A stretch of DNA of 64,000 nt from Cinclus cinclus. Taxonomy: Eukaryota > Chordata > Aves > Passeriformes > Cinclidae. The notes beneath the pieces were generated by a model. The model did no database searches and was not told the DNA's origin. It saw only the letters and a program-made list of their open reading frames with translations. The translations under genes were made by a program, and so were the position numbers. Each line of letters starts with the position of its first letter. Position 1 is the stretch's first letter. This document shows positions 38,606 through 50,800 of this stretch, one piece after another. The DNA is taken from the NCBI RefSeq assembly GCF_963662255.1, contig NC_085047.1:106820181-106884180 (forward strand), given 5' to 3'.

Positions 38606-38963
38606 GACACAAAAAATGATAAGAAGTTAATTACCAAAAGTTCATTTTAAACTCACTGAGCTGTGATTACACTCACCAGTCTGTTACTAGCTCCAAAGAG
38701 ATGTCTCCAATTTGAACATGAACAAGAGTGTCTCTGTCTTACTAGGGGGCTTGAGTCAGTGAGTGAAGCAATCAGCCAGCCTCCCTGTTGTGCTGGATCT
38801 CACCAAAGCATGTCCTGTATAACATAACATATGGCATGTCCAATGCATCCAATGGCAAGTAATTTGTGGAGAGAGGGACAAGAAGTCTTTTGTTGTGGAA
38901 TAGCTGCTGTAATAGCTTATACTTAAATACATCTAATTTTTGCACTGGAGTTCATTAAGCAGC
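38606..38963. other. Probable TASL intron, proximal part
   Basis: Non-coding sequence immediately upstream of the coding exon on the minus strand. No exon or repeat was recognised. Confidence 0.4.
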
Positions 38964-39038
38964 TGGGGTTTCCCCCTTTTTTTCATATGCTTTTAAGAAG
39001 TCAGGGGTTTCCCCCTTTTTCTCATATGATTTGAAGCA
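38964..39038. repeat. Imperfect 39-bp tandem duplication
   Basis: A unit starting GGGGTTTCCCCC, with a T-run and CATATG, begins near 38965 and recurs near 39004, a period of 39 bases with a few differences. Each copy contains GGGGTTTCCCC, an 11-base near-palindrome. It lies about 400 bases upstream of the TASL coding exon. Confidence 0.82.
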
Positions 39039-42000
39039 ACTTTTGTTGTGTGTGGTTTTTCAGCTGCCTCTGAACTATGATGATCTGAGATTCATATTGA
39101 GAGTATAACCCCTTTTGTTCCAGACTAATCAACAACTGTAGGTGTGGTTCCTTTTTCATTAAAAAATCTCAGATTTTGAAATTTGTACTTTGCATTTCTG
39201 CATTGCAATCATGAAAGAATTAACTGTCTCTACCTTTTATACACAAAAATGTCAGTGGAAAAATCAAAACTTTTTGGAGGCATGATTCATCTGGCCTAGT
39301 TTAGACACCTAAATCAAAATGAAATTAATTGTGCCATAGATTTGCTTATCACTCTCCAGTTGCTATAAAAGGATCTTAAGCTAGATCCTAGATATAAATA
39401 TCTGCAGGGTACTTTTGAAGAGACAGATTTCAGTGCAACATATGGGAAAGTGCACATTTCAGAAGTACTCCAGTTCGCTTTTTCACTGTGGGATTACTCG
39501 TACCACAGCTCTGGAATCAGTTTTCATTGCATTTCGGGTTCCAGCAGTCACTAACTCTCTCCACTCTAGCAGGCAGCTCAGCCCAAAAAGCTGCACAGAA
39601 ATGTTAGTAATTAAAGACAGTATTTGCCTGCAAGGACACACATGCTGCACATCAGTAAATGTTCTGCCCAACCCTTAGCAGCTCCACTACAAAAAAAAAA
39701 TATTTTAAAACCACTTCTGTCATTTTGTTTTAAACCAATATCAAGGATACAATCAATGGGAAAGATGTTCTAACGAAATGTTTGGTTCTCAGCAAAGAGA
39801 AAGAAGATTTAAAGCAAAAAATAAACTAAAATTAAAATTATTAAAATAATTTCTTTCTTCATATACTACAAATGGTCTTTTCCAAGAGTGAAGGGATTCT
39901 CATTTCTTAGTAAAATTTTCAGGTGTCACAGTTGCTACAATAATAATTGCTGGGTAAATCCTGTCTAAGCATGAAGATAGATTTTGCAGTGAAGTTAGGG
40001 AAGAGACAGTGCCAGAAAATACTTTCCTTGGGGGGAGGGAATTACTTCCATACCATGAAAGAGGTTGAAGAGAAAGTTGAAGAGAAAATAACCTTCCTTC
40101 AGGCAGAAATATTAATGGGAATTAGATGTGTCCAAACACTTGCTTTGGTGACCCTGGATTCTCTTTGTCGCTGCCAGTTGTGTGAGATTTCCCACAGGCA
40201 ATAACATTTAATTAAAAGTGACCTATTTACACAGATAGGGGGGAAATCATGTTTGGGGATTGGCAGTATGCTGCTTTTGTCTCGCTTTGGCTTTTAGCTG
40301 TAATTAAGGTGCCCCCACAGAAATCTTAGCCAAATGCTAGAGCTGGTCAGGTTATCAACTCTCTCTTCTGCTTCTGTTCCCACCTTTTACAAAGGCTGCT
40401 CCCTTGCCCCCACCATCCATGGCCCACGTCTTTATTGCAAAGTCACCACTAACCATGGTTAGCTTGAATCTGGAACTGTTATACATTTATTTGTGTGTTA
40501 CTTTTAATGTGGATTCAGAGAAATGAGTGGAAACGTAACATATGGCCTGTCACTGCTCAACTAACATAGGCAAAGGCATTTGTGTTCAGGTAGCATGTGA
40601 CACTTTGGTCTTTCCTGCTCCCCAGATGTGAGTTGTTTCTGCCATAAGGTGCTACATGAGGGAAATGAAACCACTGGTTTCATTTCTTTGCACTGTGTTC
40701 TGCTATACTTATTTTAAGAGTGTTGGAGCACACTGAGACAGGAGTGGAAACAAAAGAATTGGCAAATTCAAAAATATCAGGGTCTCATTGTGCTCAGAGT
40801 TGTGTGTTCTGCTGAATGAGTTGCAAGCTTACCCTCTGAAGCTGGCAAAGGCTGCCATACTAATCTGGCTCTTCCCAGTTCTGCAAGGAAATCTCACTGA
40901 AGTTTTGATAAGCAGTGCTGAGAGCATGAATGCAAAAGGGAGGTGTGTGTATCTGTGGTTTTTCTTGTCCTAGCACTTAATATAATATATACCTCTGTCA
41001 AGTTATTATCCCATCACTCCAACAGTCATGCAACGGTGCCACCTTTAAATTTTGCATTTTAAATCTGATAAGGATTGCAGTTTTCATTAACGCTGCTTTC
41101 TCATGCCTTTTATCTTAATCCCCTCTTCATGCCAAAGACACACATACACCAGGATTCCAAGGGCACAGACATTATATCTAATGTCTTTCAATATTTGGGT
41201 TTCATGCTCTTTAAATCCAGATTTCACTTACACCTGCCTGAAAATAATTGCGTAACTTTTTCTTGCACAAGGAAGACCAGTCCCTTTTACAATTCTGATC
41301 TGACACATTTTGCATGTAAGGTGAGCAAAATAAAATTTCTTTGTGTTGTTACTGCCCTGGCAATGGGACTGACTACATTCCATCTAAGCTTAGTGAAGAT
41401 AGAGGGAGAAGACTGTCTGGTTTACACTGTCTTTTCTATCTGACATAGTCTTTATTACAGTCAGATGATCATAAAAATGTCCTATGTCTTGCTCGAGGTT
41501 TTTGTTCAGTTCTTCAGCAGAAGAAAAGCCTGAACTCAGGAGGAATGTTTAAAGTCACATGGAGAATCCAGGGATATTACCAGTGTGTGGCAGCAAATTT
41601 GCTAGATTGTAACGCTTGTAGGCAGTGCCAATGTTTGCATAAAGACCTCTGATTACAGTCTGAGAGCAGGAAAACAGAATGGGAGTTCTTGGCTCAGGAT
41701 AAGCAAAACACTTACGGAAAGCCTGAGAAGCATACACAATGAAATATGATAAATTGTGTCCTATTCAAAAACCTAAGCAAGATGAGGTGTTGTTAGAGAG
41801 AATGGAAAGAACATGGTGCCAGCTGGGATCAGAGTTCAGTGGGGAAGGGGATATTCTTCTGCATTGTAAAAGGAGGGGATGGAAGAAGAAGGGAATGGAA
41901 GAGAGAAGCTTGTGTTGGATGTCTGGCTTTCAGATCCCTGACCAGAGCTCTGAATGGTGTTAAAGTTGTGCTGCTGGGGATTGGAACTTGACTTTCATCA

Positions 42001-42415
42001 CGGGGTATACCTTGAGTTCTAACTTATTTACTAGATGGGATCCCAGATGACAGTCTCCCTGTGAGGGAACTCAAATCCTATGGATCTATCTAGTATTTTT
42101 CCCCTATTTTAAGAGGCATTTTTCCAGTTTGTGGAGGTACAGACAGTGAAGTGTGGGATCCACCTCAGATTGCCAGACAGACATGCAAGAGTCTTGGCAA
42201 GCAGGATAGTCTGTAGAGCAAGCTTGCATGTATTGCAGGATGGACAAATATCTCACCTTCCCCTGGGGCTAACATAGAGCAGCTCCCAGGAAGGCTCAGT
42301 GCAGCCAGTGTGGGGAAACCAGGACAGTGAAGAAAGTAGCATCATGAGCTGCGCACATGGGTAAGCAGACCCTCTCCTTAATGCCTGAAACCTACAGATC
42401 TTTGGTATCTGAACT
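39039..42415. other. Non-coding sequence, probably TASL intron or upstream region
   Basis: No exon was recognised. A TATAAAAGG on the plus strand at about 39364 is followed by a short palindromic arm pair (GGATCT/AGATCC at 39371-39388), but nothing downstream of it suggests a transcript. The rest is plain AT-rich DNA. Confidence 0.45.
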
Positions 42416-43345
42416 TCTTTTGCCTTGGGTAAAGGTAAGGCTGATGACACCAAATTGTGTGGTGAGATGAACACATTTTACAGGGAGACCTGCACAGGCT
42501 GGAAAGTGGGCCAGCATTAACAGCATCAGGTTTAACAAAAGCAAGTGGCAGCTCTTGCATTGGGTGACACAACCAAAGAGCCCAGCACAGGACCTGTGTG
42601 CCTGGGGAGCCTTGCTGAGAGGGACTCTGGTGCACAAGGTGACCCTGAGCCAGCAGTGCAGGGCTGCAGCAGTGAGGAAAATCAGGTCCTGGGTTGCACC
42701 CACCAGGGCATGGCTGGCTCAGATAGAGACAGGATCTTCCCACTCAGCATTTGTCAGGCTGCCCCTGGAGCCTCCAAGTTCTGGTCCCAAGAAATTCAAA
42801 CAAGATATGGACAGATTGGAGAGGGTCTAATGGAGGGCCAAGAAGATGATCAAAGGGCTGGAAAAGCTGCCTTGTGAGGAAAATTTGAAGGAGTTAGGAC
42901 TCTTCTCTACAGAGAAAAGAAGACCTGGGGAAGGGGACAGTTCATCATAGTATTCCAGTATCTGCAGCTGCAAAAAAGAAATAAGCTCTCTTCACAAGCA
43001 GCCACATGGAGAAGACAAGTGGCAGTGAGTACAAGTTGCATTGGAATAGAATCACAGAATCACATAGGTTAGAAAAGGCCTTTAAGATCATTAAGTCCAA
43101 CCCATACCCAGCGCCACCATGTTCACTGCTAAACCACGATCATAAGTGCCATATCCACATGTTTTTTGAGTGTTCCCAGGGATAAGAGGAAAGAGGTTTC
43201 ATATCACTGTGAGAAGGAAATTTTTTACAATCAATGACTGGAACCTCCCAGGAGAAATGGTAGAGTCCCTTCGCCGGATATTTTCAAGATGGGATTGGGC
43301 AAGGTCCTACATAATCTCATCTAGGCTTCCTTTCCCATGAAACGA
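42416..43345 (+). mobile_element. CR1 LINE fragment, plus orientation, interrupted by another CR1
   Basis: The sequence follows the CR1 ORF2 C-terminal half and 3' UTR. It begins near the 'GCTGATGACACCAA' segment at about 42438 (the ADDTK box), then covers about 600 bases of decayed ORF2 sequence. The homology resumes after 43184 with 'AGGAAATTTTTTACAATCA' and runs to 'ATAATCTCATCTAGGC' near 43325. Frames are broken throughout. The interruption at 43045-43183 is a separate CR1 3' end in the opposite orientation. Confidence 0.85.
43045..43183 (-). mobile_element. Nested CR1 3' tail, minus orientation
   Basis: On the minus strand this short piece ends in 'GTGATTCTGTGATTCTATT', the CR1 3' terminal octamer pair, preceded by CR1 3' UTR sequence (the complement of 'GGCCTTTAAGATCATTAAGTCCAACCC'-type sequence). 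It is inserted in the plus-strand CR1 around it. I could not define a clear target-site duplication. Confidence 0.88.
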
Positions 43346-45360
43346 TGGAGCAGATGTCCTTTTATTTCAATGTCCTTTTGAATTTACGCTGCTCTCTGAC
43401 CATAATTCTACAATAGCAGTGGCTGCTGTTTGATGTAGGAGTGGCTCATTTTGCCCACAGCCAAGGAGAAGATGAATAGCCAGAGGGTGATTTCACACAA
43501 CAAGCACCCGAACGCTGCCCACTACATTTGTCATTTCCTCTCCCTGCTGCTGCTGTTGCTTCTCTGGGAGATCTAGGGTGCACAGTTCTGCACAGTGAGG
43601 CTTTTTAAGTAGTCACCATGAGCTAAACCACTCTTACCCCTCCCCACAGCTCTCTTCACTCAGATCTTTTGGTCTTCCCACAGGAGAAAACATAAGCCCT
43701 GTTCATCTTCTTCATTCACATGTCAACAATTGCAGAGATGCAAAAAAGCTGGAGACCTCACGCATGGGGGAATGTGGGCTGGTTTGAGAGAATAATAATC
43801 CTGTACATCAAGAGTATGAGGGAATCTGCAGGAAGAACAGGCTAAAGAAAGCAAAGAGGAGACCTCTTCCCTAAGAAGTCTATGGTACTGTTAAATGCTC
43901 TTGTTACGCAAATACCTACCAATTTATGATCATGTGAAATGGATGGCAGTGAGTTTCAGGAGCATTCAGCTTCTTTCATTCAGAAAAAAATACATTCTCA
44001 GTGTATTTTTGAGTGCAGTTGTATCTTTAAGTTGGGTTGGGGGGGACATGCTTCCATAAAAATACAATGAAAATTGTACGTTGGTAAATACAGCTTCTTG
44101 AACTCTCAGAGTTTTCCACCCAAGTTTCTTTTATCAGTTCAAGTTCCTTGAAACTTCATACAGACCAAGCCTGGTTCATCATTCTCTATACTTTTCTTCA
44201 TCATCTCTGCCCATACAAAGTTGGTTTAGCACCCCATCAATCCAGTTGGATTGCATTTTATATCTCATGACCACAGCTGTAAACAACAGTGTGAAATCTG
44301 AGGAAGGAAAGAATCAGGGTCCACATTCATAAGGAAGACTTCACTATATAATATTTCTACTCTGTGTCTTTATCATTTTCTTCCTGGGGCAATAATTTCA
44401 TGTCTCTGGATGTCTGTGTTAATTTTAATGAGTTGTTTGCTGCTATGACTGAACTACAGGAACTGCAACATTTTTAATCTAAGCATTTGAAGTAAAGAGG
44501 CAACAAATCCATGTGAACTCTTACAGAAGAGAATACACTTTCTAGAAATGAAAAGAATAAAGGGTAAAGCAAGAAAGACAGAAAAGGCTGAAGGTGTTTC
44601 CCAGAAGGAGTGAAGGAAATGGTCCACAAAAAGGCATTGAAATGTTAATCACATTTGTAGTGGAGCATAAAAAAAGAGGGGAGAGGAGACATGTCGTGTA
44701 TGTATACCCTTGTGGAGCTGTGAATTTTCAGCAAACCAGGAAATTCACTGAGAATTTGGAAAATGCAATCATAATATTTCTTTTTTTATAATTTTAACAT
44801 CAGTGTGTTTTCAGAGAAGTCTCATCTTTCTTTTTATTAACTTTTCTTAAAATATGATGCTCATATTCATCTATTTTGGTGCCTATCTTTATTTAGGCAC
44901 TAAAATACTCTAGTTGGAGTACTCCAGTTGGAGGACATTAATTAGACAGTACAGTAACATGCACAGAAATTTCAATAACAATATCTTAATTATGATAAAA
45001 GCCACACAGCTAGTAAGACACTTTTTAAATATTCTGAAAATCCTGTTAAGTCTGATTTTAAGGAAGTCTTTAGAAGTATCAGAGGAAAAAAATTGTTTTC
45101 GTTTTGAAGTCTCATTGCAACCACAGTTGGTCATGATTGTGAAGATGGCACCTTATAAATATTCTCATCACTTCTTAAGGCAGCAGAAACTGCCTGTGGA
45201 CAGTGGCTGAGACTCTGCAAACACACATGCATTCAAAACAGAAAAAATGCATCCTCATTTTACCAGCTATCAGATGTGGTGACACACAAACAGAACCAAG
45301 CCACTTCGGTAAGCAAAGGCAACATTTTCATACATTTATATAATGCACAGTATATTTTAG
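43346..45360. other. Non-coding sequence
   Basis: No gene or repeat family was recognised. Short open frames only. Confidence 0.5.
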
Positions 45361-45367
45361 TTCTTAC

Positions 45368-45618
45368 CTCCAAAGATACAGGAGCTGACCAGGTACAGAA
45401 AAATTGATGTCTTCTAACTAGTTTCAAGCCTCCTGTGAGTCTGTCCTACCCCAAAATACAATGTTCTGTTTTTATTTCCTTTTTAATGACACTTCTAAGA
45501 TAACATCTGTTTTACTTCTAATCCTCTAGAGCAAAGAAGTATAGAAAGAAAGTCCCTTAGGAGATGAGGGGGTTTTATAACTGACTGAACTGCAACACGC
45601 TGAACTTGCTTCCTCTTT
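45368..45618 (-). promoter_or_regulatory. Weak candidate for an upstream TASL promoter and first exon
   Basis: Reading the minus strand, an ETS/PU.1-like box AAAGAGGAAG (45618-45609) is followed by a TATA-like TATAAAA (45579-45573), a kappaB-like GGGACTTTC (45556-45548) and a strong splice donor GGAG|GTAAGA at 45368/45367. A transcript starting near 45549 and spliced there would have a first exon of about 180 bases, about 6.8 kb from the coding exon. Equally good minus-strand donors lie near 46851 and 49933, so the arrangement may be chance. Confidence 0.18.
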
Positions 45619-45625
45619 TATGTCC

Positions 45626-47785
45626 AAATTAAACTTCATTGTGAAACTGTGTACTGTTAAAATAGCTGATTGCAACACACTCAGTCCAGGCAGATGGACT
45701 GTTGTAAGAAAAAAAGCCTTGGTGAGTCAAATGCTCAGAACAATCTCAGAAAAACTGTTCATCTGCTGGCAGCTTACAGTGCACCCCATTTCAGCCATCA
45801 CTCTCCTTTTAGCTGACATGATGAGACATCTTGACATGTCAATACTGTCATGCCAAATAGGTTGGAAGAGTGAGGTGCCAAAGCAGAAATGCATTGCACA
45901 GTAGGCCTACTTTGTTGTCTGCAGACCCTTGTACACATAATTTTCCACCAGACAGTGCACCACAGCTTCTTTCTCAGGATTTGTTTTGGCAAACTTGGCA
46001 GCACTTGTCAGGACAAAAGTTAGGCCTTGTCTGTTTTAGCACTCGGTACCATACCCAGGAAATTTCTCCTAGAAGGGGCAGTGGGTGAAAATACCTGGGA
46101 CAAGCAGGAATTCATCCTCCAAGCATGAAGTGTGTGAACAGTGAATATGGCTTTGAGATTGGTGTTGGGAGTCTTCCTTAGGGGCAGAAGACAAGTACTG
46201 TTTGAAACACATAACTGGACTGTTTGAATTGATCCCAACAGGACATACAGAATTTGCTTTGAAAGGAGTCATTATGCATCCATACATTGCAATAATAAGA
46301 GAAATACATTGCAAATATATTTTAATTCTCAGTGAATTTTAACTTCCTCATTCAGTACCATGTGTTTTCCTCAGAAGTCTTCAACTCTGCCAGCCAGAAA
46401 CAGTTCTTCTGTTAATGTCATTTTCCTAAGTATTCACTATGATGCAACATATAATTTGGACTAATATAAAAAACTTCTTCCAAAGTCTTGTTAGGCATGA
46501 AAAAAGTACAAGTGTCAATCTGTACTTACACATTTGTAACTAATTCATACAAGAGTTTAACCAGTAATATTGTAACCAGTCATATGCCATTCTAGGATCA
46601 ACAGCATCTAAACAGCACAAAAATAGGACAACACTGGCAGTTTAATGCAAGTCTCATCAGATATCTTCAATGTAAAAGTTCTCCCTGTGGAAACAAAGCT
46701 ACTCTCATAAGAGACAGACTCTTTTATGCTTAACATTAACATTAATACTAGCATTATTGTATTTTTTTCTCTGATCCCTCATCTGTACTATGGACCATCT
46801 CAGGCCTTGTCACATTTACACTGGCCCAACACTTTTCCATGTTTCCTTACCTGGGTGAAATGTATTGAGGGAAGCAAGAGCTAAATCTCCGTGAGGTTTT
46901 ATCTCTTCTGTTGATCTAGAGAGCTCTATACTCATAGAAGCTCAGTATTTCTTGTTATACTGTTGGGGAAAAACTTTGGGAGTATAAAAAAGCATTTCTG
47001 TAAAGGTCTTCAGAGAGTTTTCAAATTTTTTTAATAATCTAAATCCAGACAAAACCAAGGAGATACAAATGGACAGATATTTTAAAGTAAAAGTGCTTCT
47101 ACTGCCAGAATACCACAGCTAGGCAGAACCAGAGTAAAATCAGTCTCTTATCACTGATTTACCTAAGTATGGATTTTAGACTTATTTTCAAGCATGTAGA
47201 CTTGGATAAAATAAGAGACCTTTTTTTTGTTGTGCATGTGGAATGTTTTCAGTTCTCTAGAGGAAGTCAAACATTGTCTGCATTTCTGCACAATAGCTTG
47301 GTGTACCTATGGAAGGGAGATATAAAACTGTAATTTCTTGTCACTGAAATTGCACATTATCATCCTGACAGTCTTGCCTTTCAGACACCCACTTATTCTA
47401 GTGACATTTTACCACATTCACTCCTGACCTTGGAAGAGTTATCCTCAGCTAACACGCACTGTCTTATATGAATTTTTGCCATGTGGCTTATAAACAGCTC
47501 TGAGTGCAGTGCTCTGAGGGCCAGATCCAGATCTGAATGAGCTGGGTGCAGTAGCAACACCCGACCTCTTTTGCAAAGATCCCCATGTGTGCTGTGCCTC
47601 CCATGCCCAGTGAAACAGATGTGAGAGAGATCAAAGCTTCAGCACCTTAGGGAATCTTTCAGTCAGTCCCTTCATTTGTAAATGTAGCTCAGATTGTCTG
47701 AGGCCATGCCAAATTATTTTAGTCAGTCTAATTCACTAGAGCAAGCCAAATTGCATCAAGACTGGGTGTCCCTACCCATCCTCAT
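45626..47785. other. Non-coding sequence
   Basis: No gene or repeat family was recognised. A minus-strand donor-like CCCAG|GTAAGG lies at 46851/46850, without a recognisable partner. Confidence 0.5.
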
Positions 47786-47815
47786 CCCCCCACCCCCCCC
47801 CCAAAAAAAAAAAAA
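47786..47815 (+). repeat. C-rich/poly(A) simple repeat
   Basis: C5 plus further C bases, then C10 at 47793-47802, run directly into A13 at 47803-47815. Confidence 0.9.
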
Positions 47816-50800
47816 TAAAAACATTTCAAGTAAATTACCATGCTTCCTTCTCTACCACATTATTCTACTCACAAGGAATTTCCTTGAGGAGATTGCTCTA
47901 ATTTTGATCCTAAGTAGTTCTGATGCTTAGATTTATCTCAGTTCAAGAGTTTATCTTCAAGACAAATGTGCCAGGGTTTTTTTGCCCTCACTCTGCTTCG
48001 GTTGGCCTCTGATTAGCCTGGGCCTGTTTGGTCAGAGAGTGCAAAGGCAGCTGCCTGTCATTTGCAGGTGAAATGTTTATATTCTGGAAATGATAAATTG
48101 GGATCTTTTGGTAAGACAATATTCCATAGCTTTCTGTTAAATTTACTAGTAGGAATAGTGCATAAAATATTTTCCTGTACATATACTCCAGCATGTATGT
48201 ACACAGTAAGCTCTCTCTGGTTATCAAACTATTTTAGTTCTATTCTTATTTGCCATGTCTATACTTTTAACTAGAAATTTTGAAATTTAAAAGGTTAAAG
48301 ATACCACCTTAAGATTATGACCTAGTCTATAAATATTTTGTGCAATAGGACAAAGGGGTTATTTTTAAACCATTTGATCTTTGGAAGGAAAGATTTCATG
48401 GGAAGGAGATAAGCATGTTATCCAGTACTCCATCATAAAAAACAATAATGAATCTTTTCTATTCCTTACAGCAGCATAATCACAAACTTTCCAGTATATT
48501 GATTTAAGCTGAAAACTCAGTTTTTAATGCATTAATTTCACCAGGATAATCAATTATTTAAGTAAATCAGCAGTCTTTAAACAGAGAAGGACCTCCATCA
48601 TACATAGTTATCTTTCCTCTTCCTTCATTGCTGTTAATAGAAAATAAATCAGTAGAATTTTCTAGGTAAAATGTGAGGATTCACATCTCCCAGATGAGTA
48701 CCAGGCAAGTCTGCATTTCAAATATCTCAGGCCAAAGGGAGTCTCCTGGATTAATTACTCCAGTCCTTTACCTGTTGTGTGGAAAAAATGTGGTTGTAAC
48801 ATTGTTCTCTTGGCCATGCATTTCCAAAGAGGAATAAAAAACCAACATGGATGCAGAAAGCCCTGCCATTCTAGAAAAGGTGAAGGAGTTTTGTTGCCCA
48901 CCCACCTTTGCTGTTTCCAGATGTCCATGGCCAGTGATTGCCCACTCAGCAATAAGAAGTCTGGCTGTCCTTGGGGCCCCAAGTCTTAACTTCAGGAAGT
49001 CAAGGAGCACAGCACCTTGCATGTAGTTGTATCCACCAAGTTCTGCACCCAGAGTATGATAGTTCAAAATGAAGCAATTGTTTCATCACACAAAAGTGAC
49101 CACTAAATCTTTTGGTTGACTACAGAGGTATTTATACTTCATGTACAAATAGGGTAATAGTAGGGAACATTTGCTGCTTTTCATGCTCCTTCTAGTCCAA
49201 TAAATATACAGTTTATTTCTGTGTTAAATTTGTTTTCTCCCTTGTGGATCAATAAATATTTAGTTATATGCAGACATCTCTACAGGTTCAATCTATGTGC
49301 AAATCAAGGAAACAAAAGCAAGGCCTTTGATATGAGTTATATAAATTATAAGCAAGAACATTGCACCCTCTGATAAAATCTCCAAGGCCAAAGGGAGTTT
49401 GCTTTGGGAATAGATAACACTATTGTATACAGCATATTGAAGCTGATCTACATTACATTCACAACACCAGCCTTTTGTAGTAATAAGTAGCCAATTAGTG
49501 AAGTCTTTTCAGTTTATGTTCTTTTCTTCTCTCACTAATTTACACAAACTAGGAGATTGATCTTGTCACAGTTCAGAAACCTTTTCCTTCAGTCTCAACC
49601 TCTCTTCATTTGTAACCCCTTATTTACCTTTAGTAGTCAAACTGTTCTGCCCATATCCATTTTTTAATGGTCATAAATAATGCACTGATGTATCCTGAAC
49701 AAGGTAAATTATTGTACAGGTGAACCCACTGATGGCAGAGGCAATCCTGAGGTTTCCATGCACAACCACATGTATAACCAGACATGGGCACATAAGCCTT
49801 TAAGCACTGCAGAGCATGAATCACAAACAGCCTGTAAAGCATCAGAAGGCAGCAGGCTGAGCAAGCTGCCCTCTTTCCATTGTCTGTGTCTGGCCAGAAG
49901 CCAAAAACTTATCCTTTTTTTTATTCACTTACCTTTTATTTTTTTTTTTTTGGTCTCCTAACTAGTACTGTGATAACTTAGAAATGGATGGTTTTAAACC
50001 AACAACCAAGAATATCTAAATCCAAATGCCACCTACTTTTTAGCACCCTCAAATAACAACATGCATAAAAGGTGGTCTACAGTGTGCAGAAACATAGTAA
50101 TATATTTACTGAAATCCTGATGTACACCACAGCATTGGTTTGCTCTGGGCTGCTGACTGAGATACCCCAGGGTCTGATGCACTTCAGCCAGCAGCAGAGA
50201 GAAGCCTGACTCTCAGCACACCGGGGAGAGTGCAAACCACAACTACTCCTCAAGCAATGAAGCATATTATTCCGCAGCTCACCACCCAGCTCAGCAAAAG
50301 GTGTTATCAGCACCTATAACTCTCATGCTTGCACCTTCCAGATCTTGTTAGACAGTCTTTCGGGGTCATTTTTTTAGCTTTCCAGGATGCACACATTAGC
50401 TCTGATCCTTTCACAGAACTTGTGTTCTGGTAGACCTCATCATTCCTTTAAAAGTCAATTTTTAGAGAAGTTTAGCAATTACCTTTTTCTTTGGGGGAGG
50501 GGGAGGCTGATTTTTCTCAAGGTGTATCATTCCTCTGCAAATATTTATATTTTGAAGGAATGTTCATATACACAGAAGGTTTGGTGATTTATCTCAGTTA
50601 TAGATTTATTTAATAGTTTTCATATGCTAAAAACTTCTTTAAATGCTTGAAATTCACATAAATCATTTCATCAATGTAAAAAAAATACAAAACTGAGTGG
50701 GCATAGCAAATAGAAGTGATCAAAATTAGTATTTCAGGTATCACACAAATAAAACAGCTACCTCAAATCCCTAAACCTAGGGCATCTCCTGCAGAACAAA

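Noticed and set aside
38577..38612. 12-codon in-frame extension upstream of the TASL ATG
   Set aside because: It begins at TTG, has no ATG and overlaps the pyrimidine tract and acceptor. Family homology starts at MLSEGYL.
39364..39388. TATAAAAGG followed by a small palindrome
   Set aside because: A lone TATA-like word in AT-rich DNA with no transcript evidence.
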